Below are positions 1 through 8,456 of a stretch of 64,000 nucleotides of DNA, piece by piece. The notes under the pieces were generated by a model. The model had not been told where the DNA came from. It saw only the letters and a list, made by a program, of their open reading frames with translations, and searched no databases. Position 1 is the first letter of the stretch. Every line of letters starts with the position of its first letter. Position numbers and translations under genes: made by a program. Origin of the DNA: Halofilum ochraceum (lineage in GTDB: Bacteria; Pseudomonadota; Gammaproteobacteria; XJ16; Halofilaceae); NCBI RefSeq assembly GCF_001614315.2, contig NZ_LVEG02000018.1:60913-124912 (forward strand). Direction: 5' to 3'.

Positions 1-4
1 GGCC

Positions 5-784
5 GTGGACGAGGTCGTCGCCCGGGCAAAGGAGGAGGCGCCGCTGATCGATTTCACCTCCGACGACGGCGTACACCAGACCATCTGGTTCGTCGGCGAT
101 CGCGCGGAAATCGGACACCTCCAGAAGGCGTTCCAGCAGCACGGCGCGCTCTACCTGACCGACGGCCATCACCGCACGGCGGTCTGCCAGAAATGGGCGG
201 CCAAGCGGCGCGCCGAAAACCCGAACCACACGGGCGATGAACCGTACAACTACGTGCTGACGGCCATCTTCCCCGACGACCAGATGCGCATCCTCGAGTA
301 CAACCGCCTCGTGCACGATCTCGGCGGGCTGTCCCACGACGAACTGCTGGAGCGGATCGGCGAGCACTTCACGGTCGAGCCCCTGAACGTGGTGGCGGCC
401 GACGAGGCGCGGCCACAGGAGCGTCACACGTTCTCGATGCACCTGGGCAGCAAGTGGTATTCGCTGAAGGCGCCCGAGGGGCTGGTGCCGGAGGACGATC
501 CGGTCCGCTGCCTCGATGTCTGTCTGCTGCAGGATTACATCCTCGGCCCGATCCTTGGCATCGAGGACCCGCGCAGCGACCCGCGCATCGATTACGTGCC
601 GGGGGCATTCGGTCTGGACGAGATCGAGCGGCGCGTGTTCGGCGGCTGGGCCGTCGGTTTCGCCTGCTACCCGACATCGGTGCGGGAATTGATGGCGATC
701 GCCGACGCCGGCGAAGTGATGCCGCCGAAATCCACGTGGTTCGACCCCAAGGTGCGTTCCGGCCTGCTGGTACGCCTGCGCTGA
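5..784 (+). CDS. DUF1015 family protein, 5' end cut off by window edge
   Basis: The frame is open from the window edge to the stop at 784, giving 259 residues. DUF1015 proteins are usually about 400 residues, so the N-terminal third is probably outside the window and the GTG at position 5 is probably internal. The recognisable part is the DGHHRTAVCQKW segment (about residues 53-64), the family hallmark, followed by an acidic middle and a C-terminal region with HxxxF-like patches. The family is conserved but has no settled biochemical role, although it often travels with serine/glycerate metabolism genes. The next gene (SRAP) lies on the opposite strand and converges with it. Confidence 0.75.
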   Translation: MDEVVARAKEEAPLIDFTSDDGVHQTIWFVGDRAEIGHLQKAFQQHGALYLTDGHHRTAVCQKWAAKRRAENPNHTGDEPYNYVLTAIFPDDQMRILEYNRLVHDLGGLSHDELLERIGEHFTVEPLNVVAADEARPQERHTFSMHLGSKWYSLKAPEGLVPEDDPVRCLDVCLLQDYILGPILGIEDPRSDPRIDYVPGAFGLDEIERRVFGGWAVGFACYPTSVRELMAIADAGEVMPPKSTWFDPKVRSGLLVRLR

Positions 785-827
785 CTGGATCCTGGCGGGG
801 CTCCGCTCGGACGCACCTCACGGCCGA

Positions 828-1493
828 TCAATCCCCGTTGTCACCGGCCTCCGTCTGCACACGCACGCACGCCGGATCGTCATTCTCGGGACGATTCACG
901 CGCCGGCTGACCGGATCGATCGCCAGGGCGCCCGCATCAGCGCCCGCCACGGCGTCGATCGCATCCGCCGGCGTCGCCGCCTCCAGCCAGGCGGCGGCCA
1001 CCTCATCCGACGGGACCACCACGGGCATGCGCTGATGGATCGGCGCGCAGCGCGTGTCCGCATCCCGGGTCAGGATCGCCAGCGTCGGCCGATCGTTCGC
1101 ATCCCGTGCCGCGAGACCGGCAAAGAAGAACAGGGCGTCGTCCGGGCGGTGAAACAGCCAGGGCCGCTTTGGCCCGGTGTCCGCCGTCTGCCATTCGTAC
1201 CAGCCGTCGGCGGGCACCAGGCACCGCCCCGCCGCGCAGGCCCGCCGGAACATCGGCCGCTCGGCCGCCCCCTCGATCCGCGCATTGATCGGTGCACGCC
1301 GGCCCACCGGCAACCAGTGCGGATGGAACCCCCACAACGCCAGCCGCGTCACGCGTTCGCCTTCGCGGTCACGACCCAGCGTCAGTACCTGTTGCCCGGG
1401 CGCGATGTTGTAGCGCGGCGGCACACCCCCTGCGATCTCCGGATCGATCCACGGATGCCCGGTAGGGTTACGAAGTGTGTAGCGACCGCACAT
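828..1493 (-). CDS. yedK: SOS response-associated peptidase (SRAP/HMCES/YedK family)
   Basis: 221 residues, a normal length for the family. SRAP proteins form a thiazolidine crosslink to abasic sites in single-stranded DNA through the residue-2 cysteine and so protect them. The sequence starts MCGRYTL, which fixes the start because Cys2 must become N-terminal. Other active-site motifs are present: PRYNIAP (about 26-32), NARIE (about 70-74), GWYEW (about 96-100) and HQRMPV (about 153-158, the catalytic His). It converges with the DUF1015 gene with a 43-base gap. A REP pair lies just upstream, and no LexA box (CTGT-N8-ACAG) is visible there. Confidence 0.93.
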   Translation of the reverse strand: MCGRYTLRNPTGHPWIDPEIAGGVPPRYNIAPGQQVLTLGRDREGERVTRLALWGFHPHWLPVGRRAPINARIEGAAERPMFRRACAAGRCLVPADGWYEWQTADTGPKRPWLFHRPDDALFFFAGLAARDANDRPTLAILTRDADTRCAPIHQRMPVVVPSDEVAAAWLEAATPADAIDAVAGADAGALAIDPVSRRVNRPENDDPACVRVQTEAGDNGD

Positions 1494-1522
1494 GGTTCAA
1501 AGGTTAGCACCCGTATGAGGGA

Positions 1523-1598
1523 TCGCGAGCAAGCTCGCTCCTACATGAGTTCTGCCACCGGCGTGCAGATTGACCTGTAGGAGCGAGCTTGCTCGCGA
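1523..1598. repeat. REP pair, family D (inverted copies)
   Basis: Two copies of a 22-base palindromic unit (TCGCGAGCAAGCTCGCTCCT plus AC) lie head to head around a 32-base spacer. The same unit recurs at 33603-33625, 34801-34876 and 46735-46756. It resembles REP units common in Pseudomonas and relatives. It fills most of the gap between the SRAP and ureohydrolase genes. Confidence 0.85.
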
Positions 1599-1637
1599 TA
1601 GCTTATCACCCACCGGACCGTCACGGTCCCCGCCGGC

Positions 1638-2600
1638 TCACTTGCGCTTCGCGACCGCCTCCGAGAGCACGCACAGCAGCTCGAACATCATCGTGGCCCC
1701 CGTCAACGCGGTAATCCCGGCACTGTCGAACGGCGGGGAGACCTCCATGACATCGGCACCCACGAGGTTCAGCCCCCGGAGGCCGCGGATCATGCGCTGG
1801 GCCTCGACCGAGGTGAAGCCGCCCACTTCGGGCGTCCCCGTGCCGGGGGCGTAGACCGGATCGAGGGCGTCCACATCGAACGTCACATAGGTCGGCACAT
1901 CGCCGACGACGGAGCGGATTTCCTTGACGGCACCGTCCGGGCCAAGGTCGAAATACTCCTCGATCTCCATCACCCGGATGCCCTGCTCGTGCGCCCAGTC
2001 CAGATCGCTGGCCGAGTACATCGACCCGCGGATCCCCACCTGGATAATCCGCTTCGGGTCGAGGATGCCCTCCTCGATCGCGCGCCGGAACGGCGTCCCG
2101 TGCGTGTAGGGGTTGTCGCCGAAGTAGGTGTCGTTGGTATCCGAATGCGAGTCGAACTGCACCATTGCCATGGGCTGATCGCCCGCGATGCCGCGCAGGA
2201 TCGGGAGCGTGCCGAGGTGATCCCCGCCCGCGGTCAGCGGCACCGCACCCGCTTCGTGTATCCGCCGATAGAAATCCCGCCCACGGTCCAGCGTGTCCCG
2301 GATATCGATCGGATTGACGGGGACATCGCCCAGATCGGCGATCCGGCACAGATCATACGGCGCGATCCGGCTCGCCTGATGCACCAGACGCATCATGGTC
2401 GAATTGCTGCGGATCTCGCGCGGTCCGTGGCGCTGACCGACCCGATTGGTCGAGCCGCTGTCCCACGGGAAACCGACCAGGGCGATATCGACCTCGGCCG
2501 GATCCTCGATCTGCGGCAGCCGCATGAAGGTGGAACGGCCCGCGAACCGCGGCAATTCACTGCCACCGATGGGGCGGAAAAAAGAATCCTCGTACACCAT
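1638..2600 (-). CDS. Agmatinase-family ureohydrolase (guanidino-substrate amidinohydrolase)
   Basis: 320 residues of the arginase/agmatinase fold, which hydrolyses a guanidino group to urea plus an amine at a binuclear Mn2+ (or Ni2+) site. All metal ligands are visible: GGDH (H128), DSHSD (D150, H152, D154) and DVDALDP (D242, D244). The loop after the second motif (TNDTYFGDNPYTHGTPFRRA) resembles guanidinobutyrase/guanidinopropionase-type enzymes as much as SpeB, so agmatine is not a safe substrate call. It is the last gene of the importer-creatininase-SDR operon, 54 bases after the SDR stop. In that context it could hydrolyse creatine or a related guanidino acid released by the creatininase homologue (inference). 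Confidence 0.85.
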   Translation of the reverse strand: MVYEDSFFRPIGGSELPRFAGRSTFMRLPQIEDPAEVDIALVGFPWDSGSTNRVGQRHGPREIRSNSTMMRLVHQASRIAPYDLCRIADLGDVPVNPIDIRDTLDRGRDFYRRIHEAGAVPLTAGGDHLGTLPILRGIAGDQPMAMVQFDSHSDTNDTYFGDNPYTHGTPFRRAIEEGILDPKRIIQVGIRGSMYSASDLDWAHEQGIRVMEIEEYFDLGPDGAVKEIRSVVGDVPTYVTFDVDALDPVYAPGTGTPEVGGFTSVEAQRMIRGLRGLNLVGADVMEVSPPFDSAGITALTGATMMFELLCVLSEAVAKRK

Positions 2601-2654
2601 TTCCAGTCTCCTTGCTGATCTTCGGGATACGTACGGCGGCAGTGATGCCGGCGG

Positions 2655-3410
2655 TCAGTACATGACGCTGCCGCCATTGACCCCGAACGTCTGCCCCGTG
2701 ATGAATGTCGCCTTCGGCCCGGCGAGGAACGTCGCCATGGCGGCGATCTCATCGGGGCGGCCGATCCGGCGGAGCGGGATATCGCTCTCCTGTGCGCGCT
2801 GTTCCTCGCTCATCACATCGGCGCCGAGCATGTCCGTGTCCACCGGCCCCGGTCCGATCGCGTTCACGAGGATGTCAGGGGCGAATTCCAGCGCCCAGGT
2901 ACGGGTCATGGCGCCAATCCCGGCCTTCGACGCGCAGTAGGCCGTATTCCGCGCACGTCCGAGATAGCCGAGGTCGGACGCGATATTGATGATGCGGCCA
3001 CCGCCGCCCTGTTCCACCATCCAGCGGATCGACTCGCGGCCGACCAGAAAGGTGCCGCGCAGATTGACTCCGATCACCCGGTCAAAATCGGCCGCCTCGG
3101 TATCGAGCAGCGGCTGTTCATGCAGGATGCCGGCATTGTTGACGACGACGTCGAGTCCACCCAGGACGTCGATCGCGCCGGTCACCAGTGCCTTGCTCTC
3201 GTCCTCTCGCGATACATCGGCCTCGATCGCCGCGGCGGCGGCATCGCGTGTCCGCAGTTCATCGCGCGTGGCCTCGGCTTCTTCCCGGCTGCCGTGGTAA
3301 CCGAACGCCACCCGCGCGCCGTCGTCCGCAAGCGCCATCGCGATGGCCCGGCCGATGCCACGCGAGCCGCCGGTAACCAGGGCGCGCACGCCCGCGAGTG
3401 ATCCACTCAT
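2655..3410 (-). CDS. SDR-family NAD(P)-dependent oxidoreductase (FabG-like)
   Basis: 251 residues, classical short-chain dehydrogenase. Seen: cofactor motif TGGSRGIG (13-20), NNAG (91-94), catalytic S145, Y158 and K162, and a C-terminal GVNGGSVMY tail. The ATG at 3410 overlaps the stop of the upstream SDR as ATGA, so the two are translationally coupled. The frame is open further upstream but that part only shadows the neighbour. The substrate cannot be read from the sequence. The operon suggests oxidation or reduction of the compound imported and opened by the other enzymes. Paralogous to the next gene but clearly diverged. Confidence 0.88.
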   Translation of the reverse strand: MSGSLAGVRALVTGGSRGIGRAIAMALADDGARVAFGYHGSREEAEATRDELRTRDAAAAAIEADVSREDESKALVTGAIDVLGGLDVVVNNAGILHEQPLLDTEAADFDRVIGVNLRGTFLVGRESIRWMVEQGGGGRIINIASDLGYLGRARNTAYCASKAGIGAMTRTWALEFAPDILVNAIGPGPVDTDMLGADVMSEEQRAQESDIPLRRIGRPDEIAAMATFLAGPKATFITGQTFGVNGGSVMY

Positions 3411-4186
3411 GCCATCACCTCCCCGCGATCGATCGGGATCGCCTGACCGGTCACGTTCGCCGCGGCGTCCGACGCCAGGTAGAGATACAGCCCGGCCACG
3501 TCGTCGGGTTCCATGAGACCGCCCAGCGACTGGTCGGCCGCGAGCTCTTCCGCCATCTCCTCCTCGCTCACGCCCTTCTCCTCGGCCATGACGGCCAGCG
3601 AACGCAGCGAGGCCTCGGTCTTCACCCAACCGGGACAGACCGCATTGACGCGCAGGCCCTTGGGACCCAACTCCCGCGACAGCGTCCGGGCGATGCCGAT
3701 CAGGGCATGTTTGGACGCCGCATAACCGGCGAACCCCGGAACGGCGGTCCGCCCCCAGATCGAGGACGTGATGAGGATGCGGCCGCCCGCATCCATTTTC
3801 TGAATCGCCGCGCGCGTCACCCACCATGTGCCCAGCACATTCACGTCGATGATCCGGCGGAAGGCGTCATCGACGGCCGTGTGCACTTCACCGACCGGGG
3901 TCGGAAGCTCGATACCGGCGTTGTTGACCAGTACATCGAGCGTCCCGATCCCATCGAGCGCCTTGCGTACCGCCGCTTCATCAGAGATATCGCAGCGCTG
4001 GGCCCGAACGCGGATGCCCGCTTCCTCGCCGATGGTTCGCGCCGCCTGCTCCACCGTGGCGTCTTCGGCGATGATCGACACCCTTGCGCCAGCCAACGCG
4101 AAAGCCCGGGCAACCGCATAGCCGATCCCCCGGCTGGCACCGGTGACCAGTACGGTCTGACCGCTGAAATCGAACCCCACGCTCAT
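3407..4186 (-). CDS. SDR-family NAD(P)-dependent oxidoreductase
   Basis: 259 residues. Rossmann motif TGASRGIG (15-22), NNAG (88-91), catalytic Ser near 142 and YxxxK at Y155/K159. An insertion of about 20 residues rich in Glu (about 200-225, including SEEEMAEE) precedes the C-terminal substrate lid and is absent from its partner, so the two SDRs are unlikely to be redundant. It starts 55 bases after the creatininase-family stop and ends in a 4-base overlap with the next SDR. The substrate is unknown; a dehydrogenase acting on a hydroxylated or amino-alcohol intermediate is a guess from context. Confidence 0.88.
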   Translation of the reverse strand: MSVGFDFSGQTVLVTGASRGIGYAVARAFALAGARVSIIAEDATVEQAARTIGEEAGIRVRAQRCDISDEAAVRKALDGIGTLDVLVNNAGIELPTPVGEVHTAVDDAFRRIIDVNVLGTWWVTRAAIQKMDAGGRILITSSIWGRTAVPGFAGYAASKHALIGIARTLSRELGPKGLRVNAVCPGWVKTEASLRSLAVMAEEKGVSEEEMAEELAADQSLGGLMEPDDVAGLYLYLASDAAANVTGQAIPIDRGEVMA

Positions 4187-4241
4187 GACGATCCCCCGCC
4201 CTTTTCCGATCGATGGTCGGCCGCGTACACGGCTGCCGTAT

Positions 4242-5009
4242 TCACTCGATCAACTCGTGACGCACGGCGGCCGCCATATCCCGCCGGTACTGCTCGGCCA
4301 TCAGTGCGCCCTTCTCGGCCGATGCGGCCGCGGCCGAGGTCAGCGATCCCGTCTTCGGCACCCACTCGGGTCTGGCGGGCCAGACATCGTATGGCGGCGC
4401 ATCCATCGGTTCGTTGTCCGGGATACGGTCGCTGCGCACGAGTTGCGGGTAGAAATGCAGCATCAACGACGTCTCCAGCACGGCCGCGTGCTCCAGTTCG
4501 ATCCCCGGATACCCATCCGGAAAAACCTGGTCGAGCGTCTCGCGATCGAGGAATTCCCAGTGCTGCAGACACATCACCCTGAGGCCCGAATCGCCGACTT
4601 CCCGCATGACGAGGTCAATACCCTCATTGAGGAACCACAGGTTCTCGAAGTGGCCGTCGATCACGCAGACCCGGCGCACACCGTGGCGCGCGAGTTCGCG
4701 GATCACGTCGCGGATGACGGCGCTCAGGGTCGCACCGTCGAGCCCGGTGCTGCCGGGGAAGGAGGGACCACCGCCCGATCGCGGCATCGACTTGTAACCG
4801 TAGTTCACGGCCGGGGCGACGATCCCGTCGACCTCCCGCGCCACCATCTCCGCAATAGCGGTTGGCAGCAGATGGTCCACCCCCATCGGCAGATGCGGGC
4901 CATGCTGCTCGGTCATGCCGGTCGGCAGGAACACCACGGTGTCCTCGCGCAGGCGCTCGGCAAACTCGGGCCAGGTCATCTCGGCCATCATTACGGTCGC
5001 GGGATTCAT
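4242..5009 (-). CDS. Creatininase-family amidohydrolase
   Basis: 255 residues. It aligns by eye along its whole length with Pseudomonas creatininase (creatinine to creatine, EC 3.5.2.10). Metal-site residues fall at the same numbers as in that enzyme: E34, H36, D45, H120 and E122. The YGYKS (70-74), SGGG-x2-FPG and LDGATL (90-95) blocks, an IRELARHG helix and LEHAAVLETSLM (His174, corresponding to catalytic His178) are all there. Trp154 is kept as W151. Two pocket positions differ: Tyr121 is Phe and the lid Trp174 is Ile170. It is therefore a real creatininase relative whose substrate may be a different cyclic amide. It sits in an operon with an ABC importer and a ureohydrolase. Confidence 0.85.
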   Translation of the reverse strand: MNPATVMMAEMTWPEFAERLREDTVVFLPTGMTEQHGPHLPMGVDHLLPTAIAEMVAREVDGIVAPAVNYGYKSMPRSGGGPSFPGSTGLDGATLSAVIRDVIRELARHGVRRVCVIDGHFENLWFLNEGIDLVMREVGDSGLRVMCLQHWEFLDRETLDQVFPDGYPGIELEHAAVLETSLMLHFYPQLVRSDRIPDNEPMDAPPYDVWPARPEWVPKTGSLTSAAAASAEKGALMAEQYRRDMAAAVRHELIE

Positions 5010-5059
5010 GGATACTCCATCACGCTCTACTGGTTCATCGCCGGCTCAACGGTGCCGGT

Positions 5060-5893
5060 TCAGTGATCGGCGTCATCGCCGCCCTGCTCCCGCATCAACT
5101 TCAGGATATGACGCTCGAGATCGCCGTACCCGTCGAGGCCGATCAGGTCTTCCTTGGTTGTAATCCGTTTGCCCCGCTTGAAATCCGGGATGATCTCCTC
5201 ATGCACGGTGCCCGGATGGCGGGACATGAATTCGATCCGATCACCGAGGAAGATCGCTTCTTCGATGTCATGCGTCACCATGAGCACCGTCGTGTTCGCG
5301 GCCTCGACGATGCTCATCATCAATTCCTGCATGTGCCACCGCGTCTGGGCATCGAGTGCACCGAAGGGCTCATCCATCAACAGGATGGTGGGGTCATTCG
5401 CCAGCGTACGGGCGATCGCCACGCGCTGTTTCATCCCGCCGGACAACTGCTTCGGGTACGAGTGACTGAATTTGGTGAGGCCGACAAGCTCGATGAAATG
5501 CGCGGCGCGCTCGCGGCGCTCCTTTTTCGGCACTCCGTTCAGGCGCATGCCGTATTCGACGTTCGCCTGCACGGTCAGCCAGTCGAACGAGGTGTAGGCC
5601 TGAAAAACCATGCCGCGCTCACGGTCCGCGCCGGCGATCGGGTGACCGTCCAGCATCAGTTCCCCCGAGCTCGGCTCCTCCAGGCCCGCGACCATGCGCA
5701 GAACGGTCGACTTGCCGCAGCCCGAAGGGCCAAGCAGGACGCAGACCTCATTTTCCGGCGTCTCGAACGAGACCCCCTTGATCGCCTCGATATCCTCGCC
5801 GTGGCGCACGCGGAACGTCTTGCTCACGTCCTGCAGGCGCAACTTCGCCGATACGCCCGCGGTTGTCGTCGCACTCGTCATCTGCGGCTCCAT
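5060..5893 (-). CDS. ABC transporter ATP-binding protein, NitT/TauT type
   Basis: 277 residues, cytoplasmic ATPase of the SsuB/TauB/NrtD class. Walker A GPSGCGKST (55-63), signature LSGGMKQR (about 150), Walker B LLMDEPFGALD and the H-loop histidine in VMVTHDIEEA are all present. An extension of about 15 residues precedes the domain; a second ATG at 5881 is an alternative start. The C-terminal extension (FKRGKRITTKEDLIG) is typical of nitrate/taurine-type ATPases. It lies 10 bases downstream of the permease and 50 bases upstream of the creatininase gene, so transport and hydrolysis genes share a transcript. Confidence 0.93.
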   Translation of the reverse strand: MEPQMTSATTTAGVSAKLRLQDVSKTFRVRHGEDIEAIKGVSFETPENEVCVLLGPSGCGKSTVLRMVAGLEEPSSGELMLDGHPIAGADRERGMVFQAYTSFDWLTVQANVEYGMRLNGVPKKERRERAAHFIELVGLTKFSHSYPKQLSGGMKQRVAIARTLANDPTILLMDEPFGALDAQTRWHMQELMMSIVEAANTTVLMVTHDIEEAIFLGDRIEFMSRHPGTVHEEIIPDFKRGKRITTKEDLIGLDGYGDLERHILKLMREQGGDDADH

Positions 5894-5903
5894 CGTTTGG
5901 CTC

Positions 5904-6728
5904 CTAACGCTCGCCCTGATCGAGGTAGGGGAATAACACGCGATACAGCCAGCGGAACATCACATCGAACAACAGGCCCAGCACGCCGATCGTCAGGATG
6001 CCGGCCATGATGTCGTCGGTATGCAGGAACCGCCGCGCGCGCATCATCATGGCGCCTATCCCGGTGGTCGACGCGATGATCTCGGCGATCACGAGGTAGG
6101 TCCACGCGATCGCCAGCATCTGCCGCATGGCGATCAGGACGTTCGGCAGAACGGCGGGCACGACCACGGTCCAGAGGATCTGCGAGCGATTCCCTCCGAG
6201 TGTCATGGCCGTTTCGATCAGCTCGGCCCGGACCTGCGCGGTGTGATCCATGATCAGCGTGATCAGGAAGAAGATCACGCCCAGGAACAGCAGCGCGAGC
6301 TTGGGCTCTTCGCCCGTGCCGAACCACATCAGCAGGATCGGAATGAATGCCGGCGCCGGGAGGTAACGCCAGGCGGACACGAATGGGTTGACGAACGCCT
6401 CGACCGCCTTGAACGACCCCATGAGGATACCGAGCGGAATGGCGATGACGCAGGCGACGCCGAAACTGCCGAGAATACGGGCGATACTGATACCGACATC
6501 GGACAGGAAGCCGCGTTCGGCGAACAATTCGTAGAGCGTAACCAGAACATCGACCGGTGAGGGCACCAGCAGCGGATTCACCCAGCCGCTGAGAACGGCG
6601 ACCTCCCAGATCCCGAAAAAGATCACCCAGATCGAGACGCCAAGGATCAGTTTCCATGGCTGCCCCAGCGGCGTGAGGAACTCGAACCACCGGCGACGGT
6701 AGACGCTGTTTCCGGCGCGCGTTGTCAT
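5904..6728 (-). CDS. ABC transporter permease, NitT/TauT type
   Basis: 274 residues from the ATG at 6728. The upstream open frame is not convincing coding sequence. The inner-membrane permease has about six hydrophobic spans and the cytoplasmic EAA loop, here ETAMTLGGNRSQILWTVVVP. This loop contacts the ATPase encoded next. It matches the SsuC/TauC/NrtB family. It is separated from the upstream binding-protein gene by a 297-base gap holding a terminator hairpin, so its expression is probably lower than that of the binding protein. Confidence 0.92.
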   Translation of the reverse strand: MTTRAGNSVYRRRWFEFLTPLGQPWKLILGVSIWVIFFGIWEVAVLSGWVNPLLVPSPVDVLVTLYELFAERGFLSDVGISIARILGSFGVACVIAIPLGILMGSFKAVEAFVNPFVSAWRYLPAPAFIPILLMWFGTGEEPKLALLFLGVIFFLITLIMDHTAQVRAELIETAMTLGGNRSQILWTVVVPAVLPNVLIAMRQMLAIAWTYLVIAEIIASTTGIGAMMMRARRFLHTDDIMAGILTIGVLGLLFDVMFRWLYRVLFPYLDQGER

Positions 6729-6976
6729 GCACTGCCTCCCTGTCGCGGTTGCCGCACTCCCGGGATGCCTTCGCGGAGAATCGTTGCCCTGGCCGGCCCA
6801 TGGCACATCGAACCCGCCTGTTCGGCGCATCGATCCGCCTTGCTCCGCCGGGACTCACCCCCGGCATCGCTCCTGGAGATTCCGCGACGGATCGCGGCAT
6901 GGCCGTGATCGCTTTGGGACACGCACATCAGGAACATGGTTTTCCCCGAACGGCCTCCGGAGTGGTGCAGCGGCAG

Positions 6977-7013
6977 AAAAAAAGCGGGAGGACCGGCGTG
7001 CGATCACTCCCGC
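6977..7013 (-). terminator. Intrinsic terminator/attenuator between binding-protein and permease genes
   Basis: On the minus strand a GCGGGAG/CTCCCGC stem (7013-7007 with 6990-6984, loop 16) is followed by seven T. It lies 13 bases past the binding-protein stop and before the permease, so it probably reduces read-through, giving more binding protein than membrane components. Confidence 0.7.
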
Positions 7014-7025
7014 TCAGGACCACGC

Positions 7026-8108
7026 TCAATTGGCCGAAATCGACTGACGGAATCCCTCGTCGACCAGTTCCTCGGTCAGACTGCAGTCATAACCCGCCTC
7101 GGGGTCGTAGACCTCATCCATCAGACCGAGCTTGACCCACCACTCATTGGTCAATTGGACGCTCGCCGCCATCGAACCGTTCTTGATGCCATGCGGCGGA
7201 TCCCCGTCCAGTGCCCCGCAGATCTGCGCGACCTCATTGAAGTCCAGCATATACAGACCATCTTCGAGGTATTTGCCGTTGGTACCGACAACCGACTCCA
7301 CATCGGCCTTTGACCATTGCAGATAGTCGGCGAACAACTGATTCACTTCGTCGGTATTTTCATTCCAGTACTCAACCCCCTGGAACCGCGCCTTGATCAT
7401 ATCCTTCGCCGCCGTCCGGCGGTTCTTGATGAATTCCGTATTCATGTACATCGCGTCCATGAAGATACCGGTATTCAGATAACGGGGCTGACGGGTATCG
7501 GCCACGACGCTCGCGGCATCGATATTTTCGAGAACCCGTGTCACCCAGGGCTCGTACATGTAGGCGGCGGCAAGATCGCCGGACATGGCCGGGCCAACCG
7601 CCTCGTCGGCATTGAGGTTGACCCACTCCACGTCATCCGGGGCGAGACCGATGCTGTCGAGCCACATGCCCGCCAGGATCTCGCCGATATAGGCCTGCGG
7701 CGCGGCGACCTTGCGGCCCTTCAGTTCTTCGGGGCTGAGGTCTTTGGTCATCACGACCTTGTCCACGCCGTAGGAGATATTCAGCATCGATACGAGCGCC
7801 ACGTCGGTATCGCGCGCGATGGTGAACGGGGTGTATTCGGCCGTGCTCAGGTACACGTCGATCTGCCCGGCCGCCAGAGCGGCGTGCCCGCCGAGGGGAT
7901 CCTCGAAAATCGTGAGGTTCAGATCGTATTCCTCTGCCAGGCCCTTCTGGCGGGCCACCTCGAGGAAAGAGAAACCGGGCCATGAGACGTTGAGGCCGAT
8001 GTTTACGGTCTCTTTGGCCTGCGCCGGCGTAATGCCGGCCAGCAGCAAGGAGGAAGCGGCCAGAACCGTGGCCAGCAGGGAATGTCGTTTGGAGAAAGTC
8101 CAGCTCAT
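7026..8108 (-). CDS. ABC transporter substrate-binding protein (NMT1/SsuA-like)
   Basis: 360 residues from the ATG at 8108, preceded by a GGGGG tract with 7 bases spacing. An ATG at 8174 is possible but would put extra residues before the signal peptide. A Sec signal peptide covers 1-31 (hydrophobic LLATVLAASSLLLAG, cleavage after AQA). The mature protein is a two-lobe periplasmic binding protein of the NitT/TauT family (INIGLNVSWPGF-like start, AAGQIDV and a C-terminal NEWWVKLG block). It feeds the permease and ATPase below. The ligand is unknown; gene context points to a creatinine-, guanidino- or cyclic amide-like nitrogen compound. Confidence 0.88.
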   Translation of the reverse strand: MSWTFSKRHSLLATVLAASSLLLAGITPAQAKETVNIGLNVSWPGFSFLEVARQKGLAEEYDLNLTIFEDPLGGHAALAAGQIDVYLSTAEYTPFTIARDTDVALVSMLNISYGVDKVVMTKDLSPEELKGRKVAAPQAYIGEILAGMWLDSIGLAPDDVEWVNLNADEAVGPAMSGDLAAAYMYEPWVTRVLENIDAASVVADTRQPRYLNTGIFMDAMYMNTEFIKNRRTAAKDMIKARFQGVEYWNENTDEVNQLFADYLQWSKADVESVVGTNGKYLEDGLYMLDFNEVAQICGALDGDPPHGIKNGSMAASVQLTNEWWVKLGLMDEVYDPEAGYDCSLTEELVDEGFRQSISAN

Positions 8109-8456
8109 CGTGGTACCCCCAAGGCAGGAACCTTGTTTTGTCCGTTCCGCCGCGACGACGGGCAGTGTGTTCAATCATCACCGGATTCTTTCCGGCGCGG
8201 CCGCTGCCCGACCGTTGCGCCTTGCCCATGCAGCCATGGGACTCTTCCGAGTGTGGTCCCGAATTCCACCCCCGACCATTCCCGTATTTCAAAGCGGAGT
8301 TTGCGAGGCGACAAAGTAATCCCGCTCCGGCCGCGGGAACGGGCCCGGTGGGGTCGGGCCAATTCCGATCCCGCCGCGTTTCTGCCAGGATGAGCCGCAA
8401 GGGTGACCGGGCCGTACCTGCACACGAACGACCGGCCCCGCCATGGTCGATACCGC
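8109..8456. promoter_or_regulatory. Divergent control region between importer operon and LysR gene
   Basis: A 348-base gap between divergent starts, the usual place for LysR-type operators (T-N11-A dyads). I cannot fix promoters or an operator by eye. A guanidine-I riboswitch was looked for and its conserved core strings were not found. Confidence 0.5.

Noticed and set aside
8109..8456. Guanidine riboswitch (ykkC/guanidine-I) upstream of the importer operon
   Set aside because: The expected core strings (GGTCCGAGAG and GCCCGGGAGA type) were not found on the minus strand, although the operon content made one plausible.
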